From Geothrix fuzhouensis (lineage in GTDB: Bacteria; Acidobacteriota; Holophagae; Holophagales; Holophagaceae), in the NCBI RefSeq assembly GCF_024609325.1, contig NZ_JANHMQ010000001.1, positions 1,178,001 through 1,242,000 of the forward strand: a DNA stretch of 64,000 nt. Reading direction: 5' to 3'. Both the position numbers and the translations under genes were made by a program. Below are positions 26,925 to 35,213 of the stretch, piece by piece. The notes beneath the pieces are model-generated. The model was not told the origin of the DNA. It saw only the letters and a program-made list of their open reading frames with translations, and did not search any database. Position 1 is the stretch's first letter; every line of letters starts with the position of its first letter.

Positions 26925-27889
26925 GAGACGGCCTCCTGAGGGGTATGCGTCACCTGCTGGATGAACACATCCTCCAGGGTCGGCGGGATGCTCTTCGCTC
27001 CGAGCACCTCGATGCCCGCCTCGCCCAGGGCCGCCAGGGCCTGCGCCACCTCCTCCTCGCTGTCGGCATAGAGGTGGAGCTTCCCTCCGAACAGGCTGAC
27101 GTGGCCGCTGTCGAACCGTCCCGAGAGGATTTCGAGCGCAGCCCGGGGCTGGCCGGCCTCCAGCTCCACCAACCGGCCGGGGATCCCCTGCTTCAGCCGC
27201 TGGGGCGTGTCGCACTGGATCATGCGGCCGCCATGCATGAGCCCGACCCTTGAGCAGCGTTCCGCCTCGTCGAGGTAGGCCGTGGAGACGAAGACGGTGA
27301 CCCCCTCCTTGAGCATCGCGTAGAGGATGCGCCAGAAGTCCCGGCGGGAGGCAGGATCCACGCCGTTGGTGGGCTCATCGAGGAAGAGGATCTCTGGCTT
27401 GTGGATCAGCGCGCAGGCCAGGCCGAGCTTCTGCTTCATCCCTCCCGAGAGGTTGCTCGCCAACCGCTTGCGGAACGGGGTGAGATTCGAGAAGCCCAGC
27501 AGCCGCTCCTCCAGGGGGCCGCGCTCCCGCCTGGGGACCTCGTACAGATCGCCGTAGAAACTCAGGTTCTCCTCGACGGTGAGGTCCGCGTACAGACCGA
27601 ACCGCTGCGACATGTAGCTGATGCGGGTCTTGAGCTGCTCCTCGCCCCCCTCGATGGGAAAGCCGGCCACGGTGGCCGCCCCTTCAGTGGGCGGGAGGAT
27701 GCCCGTCAGCATGCGGATGATGGTGGACTTGCCGGCGCCGTCCGGCCCCACCAGGCCGAAGACCTCGCCGCGGCGGACGTTCAGCGTCAGGCCCCGCACC
27801 GCCCAGAGCTCGCCGAAAGCGCGCCCCAGGCCTTCTGTCTCGATGATGCCGGCCGACGGCGGGAGAGGGGAGGTGGTCGGCACGCTCAC
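26921..27889 (-). CDS. ABC transporter ATP-binding protein, first
   Basis: A 322-residue ATPase with Walker A GPDGAGKST, Q-loop YMSQRFGLYADLT, canonical signature LSGGMKQKLGLA and Walker B ILFLDEPTNGVDP. The switch region reads VSTAYLDEAE, lacking the usual His, while the partner ATPase has the His but a degenerate signature. The pair could therefore form one intact and one degenerate ATP site, a common asymmetric arrangement. The start overlaps the adaptor stop by 4 nt. It drives the two ABC-2 permeases encoded downstream. Confidence 0.92.
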   Translation of the reverse strand: MSVPTTSPLPPSAGIIETEGLGRAFGELWAVRGLTLNVRRGEVFGLVGPDGAGKSTIIRMLTGILPPTEGAATVAGFPIEGGEEQLKTRISYMSQRFGLYADLTVEENLSFYGDLYEVPRRERGPLEERLLGFSNLTPFRKRLASNLSGGMKQKLGLACALIHKPEILFLDEPTNGVDPASRRDFWRILYAMLKEGVTVFVSTAYLDEAERCSRVGLMHGGRMIQCDTPQRLKQGIPGRLVELEAGQPRAALEILSGRFDSGHVSLFGGKLHLYADSEEEVAQALAALGEAGIEVLGAKSIPPTLEDVFIQQVTHTPQEAVS

Positions 27890-28893
27890 CTTCCCGCCCC
27901 ATGGCTGGTGTCGATGGCGACGTCTGCCGGCATTCCCGGCTTGATGGCGCCGTCCTGGTTGTCCATCACCACGTTGACTGCGAAGACCAGCTTCACCCGC
28001 TCTTCCTGCGTCTGCACATTCTTCGGCGTGAACTCCGCCTGTGGGGACACATAGCTCACCCGCCCGGCGAACTCCCGTCCGGGGAAGGTGTCCACCTTGA
28101 TACGGACCGGCGCCCCGATGCGGACCAGTCCGATGAGGCTTTCGGGGATGTAGACCCGGACCCAGGGCCTCGAGATGTCCGTGACCGTTGCCACCGGCCG
28201 GCCGGCCCCCAGGGTCTCGCCCCTCTCGGCGTGGGTCCGCGTGATCATGCCCTCCACCGGTGCCGTCACCCGCAGGTCCCCCAGCAGGACTCGCGCGGCC
28301 TCCACGGCCGCCTGCGCCTCGGCCAGCTGGGCCCGGGCACCCTGGATGGCCGCGGGCCGGTAGCCGCTCTGGAGGAGCTTCAGCCGCTCCTCGGAGGCCC
28401 GGTACTGCTCCACGGCCACGGCGGCGGCCGTCGTGTCCTTGTCGCGGCGCTGCCGGCTGACGGCGCCTCCCCCGTAGAGCGCCTCCGAACGCCTGGACTC
28501 CGCTTCAAGGTTCGTCAGGTTCGCCCGGGCCAATTCGGCCTGGGCGCGCACCTCGGCAATCTCCTGCGGGCGATACCCCGACTGGAGATCCTGCAGACGC
28601 GCCCGGGCCACCTGTTCCGCGGCTTCGGCCTGATGGAGGCGGGCCACCGCCTCGCGGTCATCCAGCGCGCCCAGCAGGTCGCCAGCCTTGACGTGGCTGC
28701 CTTCCTCCACCGGCCGGTCGCGGAGGACCCCGGGCACCCGGAATGACACGAGGACTTCGGTGGCGTCCACAGTGCCGGAAGCGAGCACCGGTCCTCCGTC
28801 CCGCCGGCCATGCCAGGGCCCGAGCCTCCAGATCGCCAGGCCCCCCAGGACAGAGGCCAGGATGGCTGCGATGACCAGTTTCTTCTTGTTCAT
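27886..28893 (-). CDS. HlyD/YbhG-like efflux periplasmic adaptor
   Basis: A 335-residue membrane fusion protein with an N-terminal anchor (KLVIAAILASVLGGLAIW), lipoyl half-motifs around VSFRVPGVLRDRPVEEGSHVKAGD and RVTAPVEGMITRTHAERGE, and a long coiled-coil hairpin between them (residues about 85-205), in which the phrase LQSGYRP occurs twice. A beta-barrel with KVDTFPGREFAGRVSYVSP follows. It links the ABC-2 exporter to the TolC homologue encoded just upstream. The start at 28893 is preferred over an upstream codon because GAGGAGAG lies directly before it. Confidence 0.9.
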   Translation of the reverse strand: MNKKKLVIAAILASVLGGLAIWRLGPWHGRRDGGPVLASGTVDATEVLVSFRVPGVLRDRPVEEGSHVKAGDLLGALDDREAVARLHQAEAAEQVARARLQDLQSGYRPQEIAEVRAQAELARANLTNLEAESRRSEALYGGGAVSRQRRDKDTTAAAVAVEQYRASEERLKLLQSGYRPAAIQGARAQLAEAQAAVEAARVLLGDLRVTAPVEGMITRTHAERGETLGAGRPVATVTDISRPWVRVYIPESLIGLVRIGAPVRIKVDTFPGREFAGRVSYVSPQAEFTPKNVQTQEERVKLVFAVNVVMDNQDGAIKPGMPADVAIDTSHGAGR

Positions 28894-28959
28894 GGGACTC
28901 TCCTCGCGAGTTGGAATGCTCCGGCGACGCGCCAAGGCGGCCGTGGGCAGGACGGCGGG

Positions 28960-30375
28960 TCAGAATTCGAACCCCGAAAGCGGCGCGCCCACGTGGCGGG
29001 TGGCCGGAGCCTCCCGCCGGCCTGCCCCTGCCGGGTCCGAGGGCCCGGCCGCGCCTCCATCTGCCGAGACCGGCTTGAAGCTGTCGGGCGCGAGCTCGCC
29101 GACCGCCCTCAGCAGCCGCGCCTGGCTCACCGCGATGTCGTACTCGGCCTGGAGGCGGGTGGCCACGGCCCCCCACCGGGCCGACTCCGCGAGCAGGAGA
29201 TCGGTGATGGTGCTCTCTCCGCTGTCGTACCGCAGAGTCTCGATGCGCAGCACCTCCTCGGCCTCCGACTCACCCTGGAGGGCCGTCGCCAGCCTTGCCT
29301 GCGCCTCGGAGAGGGTTCCACGCGCCTGCTGGACCTCCGCCGCGAGGCGGTTGCGCACGTCCTCTTGCATGAGCTGGACCCGCCTCTCCTCGAGCCGGGC
29401 CTGGGAGACCCGCCGGCGTCGGACCGCTCCGTCGAAGAGCGGGATGGACAACTGGAGGCCCGCCTGCCAGTCGTTGTACACCGTCGAATCGCTTCCCGCG
29501 GCCTTCTGCGCCCTGGCCACCAGGTTGAGCTGCGGGAGGCGGTCGCCGCGGGCAATGTCGGTTTTCGCCCCGGCCGCCTTCTCCATGGCCTGAAGCTCCA
29601 GGAGGTCGGGGCGATGCCGGAGGGCGCGGCCAAGGGCCGCTTCCTCCGTGCCCGGGACCGCCGGTGCGGTCCCGCCGAAATCGGCCAGAACCGATGCCGG
29701 GCGGCTGTCCCCCATGAGCGAGGCCAGCAGGGAAAGGGCGTCCCTCTCCCCCTGCGCGATGGCCATCTCGTCATGGCGGGCCTGGGACAGCTGCGTCTGG
29801 AGCCGGATGAGCTCGAGCCGCGCGGCCCGCCCATGCTCGATGCGCAGGCCGATGTCCTTCTCCTCCCGCTCGAGCGCCGTCAGCCGGGCATCCAGCGCCT
29901 TCCTGAGATGATTGAAATGAAGCGCCCTGGCGTAGGTGGCCACCACGTTGAACAGGAGGTCCTGCCCACTGCTGCGGAGGGCCTGGACCGCCGCCTCCCG
30001 GTGCTGTGCCGCCAGCGTTTCTCCAGCGGCCAGCTTCCCCCCGCTGTAGACCGGCAGGGTGAGGGTGACGCCAAGGGTGGAGATGTCCTTGTCCATGGGC
30101 GGGAAGACCCCCGCCTGGCGGATGGGCGTGACCAACGACGGGTAGCCGTAGTGCGTCACGCCGCCATAGAGGTCGAGCTTGGGATAGTGCTGGCCGCGGG
30201 CGATGTCCTGCTCCAGCGTCTGGCGCGCCACCTCGACCTGCCGGCTGCGGATGGCAGGGTTGGCCTCTGCGGCCCGCCGCATCGCCTCCCACAGGGTCAG
30301 CGGCTCCTCGGCCATCGCCTGCATCCCTCCGAGGAGGGCCATCGGCAAGAGCAACCATCGCGCGGGCATCTTCAT
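28960..30375 (-). CDS. TolC-family outer-membrane efflux protein
   Basis: A 471-residue outer-membrane factor with signal peptide (LLLPMALLGGMQAMA-EE) and the internal repeat of two OEP domains, beginning LTLWEAMRRAAEANPAIRSRQ and repeating after RPDLLELQAMEKAAGAKTD. Long helices form the periplasmic tunnel. The C-terminal 40 residues are a low-complexity Pro/Ala/Gly tail ending SGFEF. The ATG at 30375 has GGAG 6 nt upstream. It is the first gene of the efflux operon and lies behind an unusual A/T-rich regulatory region. Confidence 0.9.
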   Translation of the reverse strand: MKMPARWLLLPMALLGGMQAMAEEPLTLWEAMRRAAEANPAIRSRQVEVARQTLEQDIARGQHYPKLDLYGGVTHYGYPSLVTPIRQAGVFPPMDKDISTLGVTLTLPVYSGGKLAAGETLAAQHREAAVQALRSSGQDLLFNVVATYARALHFNHLRKALDARLTALEREEKDIGLRIEHGRAARLELIRLQTQLSQARHDEMAIAQGERDALSLLASLMGDSRPASVLADFGGTAPAVPGTEEAALGRALRHRPDLLELQAMEKAAGAKTDIARGDRLPQLNLVARAQKAAGSDSTVYNDWQAGLQLSIPLFDGAVRRRRVSQARLEERRVQLMQEDVRNRLAAEVQQARGTLSEAQARLATALQGESEAEEVLRIETLRYDSGESTITDLLLAESARWGAVATRLQAEYDIAVSQARLLRAVGELAPDSFKPVSADGGAAGPSDPAGAGRREAPATRHVGAPLSGFEF

Positions 30376-30460
30376 GTGCGACTCCATCCAAGGGTGGGGG
30401 GGGGCGGCTGGCGCCGGACCGGGTGGCTTCCGGGGAGGACCTCGGCCGTGCCCGGATTTG

Positions 30461-30556
30461 AGAGTAAATAAAAATTTACTTACTTCAACCTTTTTTGTTT
30501 ACCTTTGTTTTCTTTTTTAAATAAATATTGATATTAAATATATTTATGATTAACAG
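30461..30556. promoter_or_regulatory. A/T-rich regulatory region with TetR-type operator
   Basis: This about 95-bp stretch is almost entirely A+T inside two-thirds-G+C DNA. It contains the perfect palindrome AGTAAAT-AAAA-ATTTACT (30463-30480), typical in size and symmetry of a TetR-family operator, overlapping a TTGAAG box that could be the -35 element of the leftward efflux operon. The TetR gene ends about 110 bp to the right. The rest of the 287-bp gap 30376-30662 holds no gene. Confidence 0.6.
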
Positions 30557-30662
30557 ACGACCCGGCGGTCGTCAGGAGACCCCCGAGGGGCAGGCTCCCG
30601 CCCACGGGTGGCCAGGCCCCGGCTTCCTGCCCCAGATCACAGCGGGTGCCGGCGGGCCGGCC

Positions 30663-31352
30663 TCAGGCCTTTCGCGCAGGCCTTGTGCGAACGGCCGGGG
30701 CCGTGGGCTTGAGCAGGGTCAGCAGGGTATCCAGCGCCCTCGCCGGGTCCGGCCGCTCGAATCCCAGGCCATCCTTGGGCAGGGCCATCAGGAAGGACAG
30801 GTGCTGGAGGGTCCCGAGGACCGTGACCAGCAGGTCTTCGGCCGCAATGTCCCGCCGCACCAGGCCCGCATCCGCGGCCTCCCTCAAGATGTCGAGAAGG
30901 TACCCGCGGGTGTGCCCCACCAGGCCCCGGAGCTTGGCGGCCGCATCCTTCGGCAGGGCCTTGGCGAACTGGTCGGAGAAGATGAGGCGGGCGATCCCCA
31001 GGTTCTTCCCCACCGCCTCGGCCCGGGCGAGGAAGAGCCGCGACAGGCGCTCCAGGGGCGGCAGCTGCGGGTCCGGGAAGGCCGACCCGACGAGGTCCAC
31101 CACCCGGTCGGCCACCTCTTCGAGGATCTCGGTCCTGGATTTGAAGTGCCGGAAAGGCGCCCCGGGAGTCACCCCCAGCTCCGCCGCCAGGTTGGCGAAG
31201 GTCAGCTCCGCAATGCCCTTCTCGCCGATGACGCGCAGGGCAGCATCGGCGATCTCGATACGTTTGGCCGTCGTCTCCCGCCGAACAGGGGTCAAGGGTG
31301 ATGGTCCTTTCCGATGCCAGCGAACGGCTCGCCGGTGAAGAGATCCTAGCAA
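30663..31352 (-). CDS. TetR/AcrR-family repressor of the efflux operon
   Basis: A TetR-type regulator of up to 229 residues. The DNA-binding domain is clear: RIEIADAALRVIGEKGIAELTFANLAAELGVTPGAPFRHFKSRTEIL, with the helix-turn-helix at about residues 50-70. The ligand-binding domain follows and resembles the CecR/YbiH group that controls ybhGFSR. The first 20 residues are basic and unconserved-looking; a TTG at 31293-31295 is an alternative start. The position directly upstream of tolC-ybhG-like genes and the palindrome at 30463-30480 support local repression relieved by a toxic ligand. Confidence 0.85.
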   Translation of the reverse strand: MLGSLHRRAVRWHRKGPSPLTPVRRETTAKRIEIADAALRVIGEKGIAELTFANLAAELGVTPGAPFRHFKSRTEILEEVADRVVDLVGSAFPDPQLPPLERLSRLFLARAEAVGKNLGIARLIFSDQFAKALPKDAAAKLRGLVGHTRGYLLDILREAADAGLVRRDIAAEDLLVTVLGTLQHLSFLMALPKDGLGFERPDPARALDTLLTLLKPTAPAVRTRPARKA

Positions 31353-31427
31353 GATCCCCCGCGGTCAAGCCCGGGACGGCTCATCGAAGCCCCCCACGGC
31401 CGGCTGGCCTGGTCCGAAGGATTCCCA

Positions 31428-31456
31428 TTGCGCCCTCCAGCCTCCGTCGGCACACT
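31428..31456 (+). promoter_or_regulatory. Weak candidate promoter for the proBA leader
   Basis: TTGCGC (31428-31433) and CACACT (31451-31456) are 17 bp apart. The inferred start point would lie within a few bases of the leader ATG at 31466, giving an almost leaderless leader-peptide message. The -10 match is poor, so this rests mainly on position. Confidence 0.3.
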
Positions 31457-31465
31457 TGGCAGACC

Positions 31466-31537
31466 ATGATTCCTGTCGCGACCCTCAACCCGATCCCCAG
31501 CCAGCCCATCCCCGGTGCGCCGGTGGGAGGGATCTGA
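31466..31537 (+). CDS. Proline-rich leader peptide upstream of proBA
   Basis: A 23-codon open frame, MIPVATLNPIPSQPIPGAPV followed by GGI and TGA. Six of 23 residues are proline (positions 3, 9, 11, 14, 16, 19; codons CCT, CCG and CCC), with four in a nine-residue stretch. It ends 29 nt before an intrinsic-terminator hairpin that stands immediately upstream of proB. The next gene upstream on this strand ends some 9 kb away, so the terminator has no ordinary gene to end. The arrangement matches ribosome-mediated attenuation, in which scarcity of charged tRNA-Pro would let transcription continue into the proline biosynthesis genes. The ribosome-binding site is weak. Confidence 0.6.
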   Translation: MIPVATLNPIPSQPIPGAPVGGI

Positions 31538-31566
31538 GCCCGTCGCCAAGCCGATCCGCTCACTTC

Positions 31567-31601
31567 ACCCCCGGTGCCCACCAGCCCGGGGGTTTTTCTT
31601 T
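31567..31601 (+). terminator. Intrinsic terminator/attenuator in the proBA leader
   Basis: The arms ACCCCCGG (31567-31574) and CCGGGGGT (31586-31593) form a perfect 8-bp stem with an 11-nt loop, followed by TTTTTCTTT (to 31601). A possible competing helix pairs GGTGGG at 31522-31527, at the end of the leader frame, with CCCACC at 31577-31582 in the loop. The terminator sits 12 nt before the proB ATG. Confidence 0.75.
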
Positions 31602-31612
31602 CGGCAGTTCCC

Positions 31613-32461
31613 ATGACCCATCGATCGGAAGCCTCTCTCGGCCGGGCGAACCTCGCCCGGGCGAAGCGCATCGTGCTGAAGCTCGGCACGCAAGTCGTAG
31701 TGGATACCGAAGGCAGACCGGCCTTGAGCCGCCTGTACGGCCTGATGGAAACCGTGGCCGCCCTCCACCGCCGGGGGGCGCAACCCGTGCTGGTGTCTTC
31801 AGGCGCGGTGGGCCTTGGAGCCCGACAGCTCGGCATCAAGCCCGAAGGCCTGTCGCAGAAACAGGCCTGCGCCGCGGCCGGGCAGGGCCAGCTCATGTCC
31901 ATCTACCAGGAGGGCTTCGCGCGCATGGGCCTGTGCGCGGCGCAGGTGCTGCTCACCGAGGACGACTTCGCCGATCCCCTCCGCCACGGCAACCTCCGGC
32001 GCACGCTGGAGACCTTGCTGGAACTGGGGGCAATCCCCGTGCTGAACGAGAACGACACCGTCTCCACCTTGGAGCTGGAGCGCCCTTCTCCGGGTCGTAA
32101 CCCCATCTTCAGCGACAACGACCATCTGTCGGCCCTGGTGGCCGCCCATCTCGAGGCCGATCTCCTGGTCCTCCTGTCCGACGTGACGGCCCTGCACACC
32201 CGGAACCCGGGCCTGCATGCGGACGCGACGCCCCTGGCTGAGATCCCCTTCGGCGCCGATCTTCAGGTCACGCTCGAGGGCACCTCGGGCCGTGGCCGGG
32301 GCGGCATGGTCAGCAAGGTGGCGGCGGCCCGAGCCGCCACCCAGGCTGGCGTACCCGTGGTGCTGGCCTCGGGCCTTACCATCGGAGTGCTCGATCAGAT
32401 CCTCGCCGGCGAATCCATTGGCACCCTTTTCCTCGCCGGCCCCAGGGGAGTCCAGTCATGA
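31613..32461 (+). CDS. proB: Glutamate 5-kinase
   Basis: A 282-residue amino-acid kinase that phosphorylates glutamate to glutamyl 5-phosphate, the first committed step of proline synthesis. Visible are the ATP-site VLKLGTQVVVD start, VSSGAVGLGARQLG, the substrate-binding LNENDTVS loop, FSDNDHLSALVA, and the GRGRGGMVSKVAAA nucleotide loop. It lacks the C-terminal PUA domain of the longer enterobacterial enzyme, as in many short-form bacterial kinases. The ATG at 31613 is chosen; an upstream in-frame GTG lies inside the terminator stem. The stop overlaps the proA start by 4 nt. Confidence 0.93.
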   Translation: MTHRSEASLGRANLARAKRIVLKLGTQVVVDTEGRPALSRLYGLMETVAALHRRGAQPVLVSSGAVGLGARQLGIKPEGLSQKQACAAAGQGQLMSIYQEGFARMGLCAAQVLLTEDDFADPLRHGNLRRTLETLLELGAIPVLNENDTVSTLELERPSPGRNPIFSDNDHLSALVAAHLEADLLVLLSDVTALHTRNPGLHADATPLAEIPFGADLQVTLEGTSGRGRGGMVSKVAAARAATQAGVPVVLASGLTIGVLDQILAGESIGTLFLAGPRGVQS

Positions 32462-33774
32462 GCGAAGCCTCTTTGAGCCCCCTTCAAATCCAGGCCATGG
32501 CCCAGGGCGCGAGGGATGCGTCCCGTCGTTTGGCCACCACGCCCTCCAAGGTCCGTTCGGCGGTTCTTCTTCGGCTGGCCGACCTGTTGGAGCGTCAGGC
32601 ACCTGCCCTCCTCGTGGCGAATGCCGAAGATATCCGGGCGGCTGGAGACAGCCTCCCCGCCGCCACCCTCCAGCGCCTCCACCTGGATGCTTCCAAGGTG
32701 GCGGCGATGGCCCAGGGGGTCCGCGCGGTCGCGACCCTGCCTGATCCCCTCCACCAGGTCCAGCTGCATCGGCTGCTGGATGACGGCCTCGAACTCACCC
32801 GCGTCACCTGCCCCCTGGGCGTGCTTTGCGTGGTGTTCGAGGCGCGGCCGGACGCCTTGATCCAGATCAGCGCCCTGGCCCTCAAGAGCGGCAACGCCGT
32901 GCTGCTCAAGGGTGGCAGCGAGGCCCGCCATTCCAATGCCGCGCTGTTGGCCCTGGTCCGACAGGCGCTGGTGGAGGAGGGGCTACCCGAACCCGCGGTC
33001 CAGGGCCTGCCGGATCGCGAGGCTGTGGCGGCTCTGCTGCAGCGTCCCGACCTGGTAGATCTCGTGATTCCCCGCGGCTCCCGGGAGCTGGTGCAGAGCC
33101 TCCAGGCCGCCACCCGCATCCCCGTGCTGGGTCACGCGGATGGGGTCTGCCACATGTACCTCGACGCGGCCGCGGCCACCGCCATGGCCGTGGCCCTGGT
33201 GCGGGACGCGAAGCTGCAGTACCCGGCGGCCTGCAACGCGGTGGAGACGGTCCTCATCCACCGCTGGGCCGCGGCTCGCCTGCTGCCGGCCCTGGTGGAG
33301 GATCTCGTTCCCCGGGGCGTGGAGCTGCGCGGCTGTCCCGCCTGCCTGGCCCTTGTACCCACGCTCGGGAAGGCCATGGAAGCCGACTGGGATGCGGAAT
33401 ACGGCGCCCCCATCCTGGCCCTGAAGGTGGTGGCGGATCTCGACGAGGCCCTGACCCACATCCGCGCCCACGGCAGCGGCCACACGGAAGCCATCGTGAC
33501 CGAGGACCACGCGGCCGCTGCCCGCTTCCTGGCTGAGGTCGATGCGGCCGGCGTCTTCCACAACGCCTCCACCCGCTTCGCCGACGGCTACCGGTATGGG
33601 TTCGGGGCCGAGGTCGGCATCAGCACCGGCCGCATCCATGCCCGCGGACCCGTGGGGCTCGAAGGCCTGCTCAGCTACCGGTACCTCCTCCTCGGGCATG
33701 GACACTGCGTGGAGGACTATGCCGGCCCTTCCGCCCGACCGTTCAAGCATCTTGATTTCACCACTGGCTCATAA
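32458..33774 (+). CDS. proA: Glutamate-5-semialdehyde dehydrogenase (gamma-glutamyl phosphate reductase)
   Basis: A 438-residue NADPH-dependent reductase that converts glutamyl 5-phosphate to glutamate 5-semialdehyde, which cyclises to the proline precursor. Hallmarks are the VTCPLGVLCVVFEARPDALIQ segment, LKSGNAVLLKGGSEA, and the catalytic Cys in QYPAACNAVETVLIH. The conserved GFGAEVGISTGRIHARGPVG lies near the C-terminus. Translation is coupled to proB through an ATGA overlap. proC is not in the window. An intrinsic terminator follows about 70 nt after the stop. Confidence 0.95.
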   Translation: MSEASLSPLQIQAMAQGARDASRRLATTPSKVRSAVLLRLADLLERQAPALLVANAEDIRAAGDSLPAATLQRLHLDASKVAAMAQGVRAVATLPDPLHQVQLHRLLDDGLELTRVTCPLGVLCVVFEARPDALIQISALALKSGNAVLLKGGSEARHSNAALLALVRQALVEEGLPEPAVQGLPDREAVAALLQRPDLVDLVIPRGSRELVQSLQAATRIPVLGHADGVCHMYLDAAAATAMAVALVRDAKLQYPAACNAVETVLIHRWAAARLLPALVEDLVPRGVELRGCPACLALVPTLGKAMEADWDAEYGAPILALKVVADLDEALTHIRAHGSGHTEAIVTEDHAAAARFLAEVDAAGVFHNASTRFADGYRYGFGAEVGISTGRIHARGPVGLEGLLSYRYLLLGHGHCVEDYAGPSARPFKHLDFTTGS

Positions 33775-33845
33775 CCATCAGTTATTGATATATAAGGTTC
33801 TATAACTTGAGCCCATGGCCTGGGCTGGTAATCTTAACCAATGCT

Positions 33846-33879
33846 TGTCGCCCCCGGGTTGCCGCAGGGGCGACATTTT
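33846..33879 (+). terminator. Intrinsic terminator after proBA
   Basis: TGTCGCCCC (33846-33854) and GGGGCGACA (33867-33875) form a perfect 9-bp stem with a 12-nt loop, followed by TTTT. It lies 72 nt after the proA stop and 17 nt before the aminotransferase start codon. It is most simply the proBA terminator, although its position would also allow attenuation of the aminotransferase gene. Confidence 0.7.
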
Positions 33880-33895
33880 CGTATCGGGAGGATCC

Positions 33896-35206
33896 ATGGC
33901 TGCCCTTCTCTCCCCTGAAACGCCCGCCTTTGCCGTGCCTGAGGCCAACCTCGTCCCGGTGAGCGACCATCTGAAACGCCTGGCGCCGATTCCCGCCTCC
34001 CGCATGTTCCTCATCAACAAGTCCCTGAAGGTGTTCCAGGAGAAGCAGCCAGGCGTCCCGGTCTTCGACGCCAGCCAAGGTGACGGCGGGGCCTCGCTCC
34101 CGGGCGTGCCCGAGGCGCTGCTGGATCGGGCCTTCGAGCTGCAGAAGCAGCATGGCACCGCCTACGACATGCCCTTCGGCACCGAGGCGTACCGCAAGAG
34201 CGTGGCGGAAACCTACTGGAAGCTGGCGCCGGACACGGGCTGGGGCACGGCCAATGTCATCGGTACCCAGGGCGGCCGCGACGGCCTGCAGAAGGCCTAC
34301 CAAGCCATGCTGGCCCTGGGCCACGGCCGCCAGGGCGATGTGGTCGTGGTCAGTCGCGTGCCCTGGATCAGCTACAACTGGGGGCCCTACGGCATCGGCG
34401 CCAACGTGATGTGGGCTCCGGGCCGGGCCGAGGAAGGCTGGGCCTACTCCGAGGACGGCATCCGCGCCTGCGTCACGGAAGCCGCGAAGTCGAACCGCAA
34501 GATCGCGGGCCTCGTCATCACCAGCCCCGACAATCCCACGGGCCAGACCCTCACGCTGGAGCGCCAGATCGCCCTGGCCCGCACCGCGTTGGAAGCCGGC
34601 GTGGCCTATGTCCTCTTCGACTGGATGTACCACGCGGTGGGTGATGGCGAGCCCTACGATGTGAATGTCCTCCTGCGCGCCTTCGAGCCCGCGTTGCGCA
34701 AGCATCTGATGGTGCTCGACGGCCTCACCAAGAGCCTCGGCGGCTCCAACATCCGCAACTGCCATCTGCTGGCGGACGCGGAGGTGGTCAAGGTCATCGT
34801 GGCCCAGGCCTCGCACACCGTGATCCCCTCCTTCTTCAGCCTGGCCGTGGCCATGGCCGCCTATGAGAAGGGCTTCGCCACCGCCAGCGCCCCCATCGCA
34901 AGCCCCACCCGCACCAGCCGCGCCTGGCTGCGCGGCTACCTGAAGGAGCAGAAGCTCACCCACATCATCGGCCAGGGCTACTACGCCTTCATCAAGGTGG
35001 CGGATTCCTTCGCGGCCAAAGGCTGGGCCGATTCCGAGCCCATGGGCCAGTATCTGGCCGAAGAGCACGGCGTGGCCGTCGTTCCGGGCGCGTTCTTCAG
35101 CCCCTACGGCGCCGAGTGGATCCGCTTCTCCTACGCCACCCCCGTCGAACGCACCCAGGGTGCCGCCGAGCGGCTCGTGGCGGCGCTCAAGTCCCTTCAG
35201 AGTTGA
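33896..35206 (+). CDS. Class I/II pyridoxal-phosphate aminotransferase
   Basis: A 436-residue fold-type-I PLP enzyme. Recognisable elements are IGTQGGRDGLQKAYQAM (cofactor phosphate region), ITSPDNPTGQTLT with the substrate-binding Asn, the Asp in YVLFDWMYHAV, and the PLP lysine in DGLTKSLGGSNIRNC. The family usually transfers an amino group between an amino acid and 2-oxoglutarate; the specific substrate is not evident. The ATG at 33896 follows GGGAGGATCC; an in-frame ATG at 33815 would place the terminator hairpin inside the coding region. Its position between proBA and a ligase-peptidase fusion may hint at glutamate-linked metabolism. Confidence 0.82.
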   Translation: MAALLSPETPAFAVPEANLVPVSDHLKRLAPIPASRMFLINKSLKVFQEKQPGVPVFDASQGDGGASLPGVPEALLDRAFELQKQHGTAYDMPFGTEAYRKSVAETYWKLAPDTGWGTANVIGTQGGRDGLQKAYQAMLALGHGRQGDVVVVSRVPWISYNWGPYGIGANVMWAPGRAEEGWAYSEDGIRACVTEAAKSNRKIAGLVITSPDNPTGQTLTLERQIALARTALEAGVAYVLFDWMYHAVGDGEPYDVNVLLRAFEPALRKHLMVLDGLTKSLGGSNIRNCHLLADAEVVKVIVAQASHTVIPSFFSLAVAMAAYEKGFATASAPIASPTRTSRAWLRGYLKEQKLTHIIGQGYYAFIKVADSFAAKGWADSEPMGQYLAEEHGVAVVPGAFFSPYGAEWIRFSYATPVERTQGAAERLVAALKSLQS

Positions 35207-35213
35207 AAAAGAT

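Noticed and set aside
25360-27215. Longer N-termini for the second permease and second ATPase (open frames reaching upstream)
   Set aside because: The extensions overlap neighbouring coding regions in another frame and translate to Arg/Pro/Gly-rich sequence typical of off-frame reading; the internal ATGs show overlap coupling and family-conserved starts.
33815-33895. In-frame extension of the aminotransferase with an ATG at 33815, or a leader peptide with attenuator
   Set aside because: The stretch contains the terminator hairpin, encodes no conserved residues, has no stop before the gene and no enrichment of one amino acid; the ATG at 33896 has the better ribosome-binding site.
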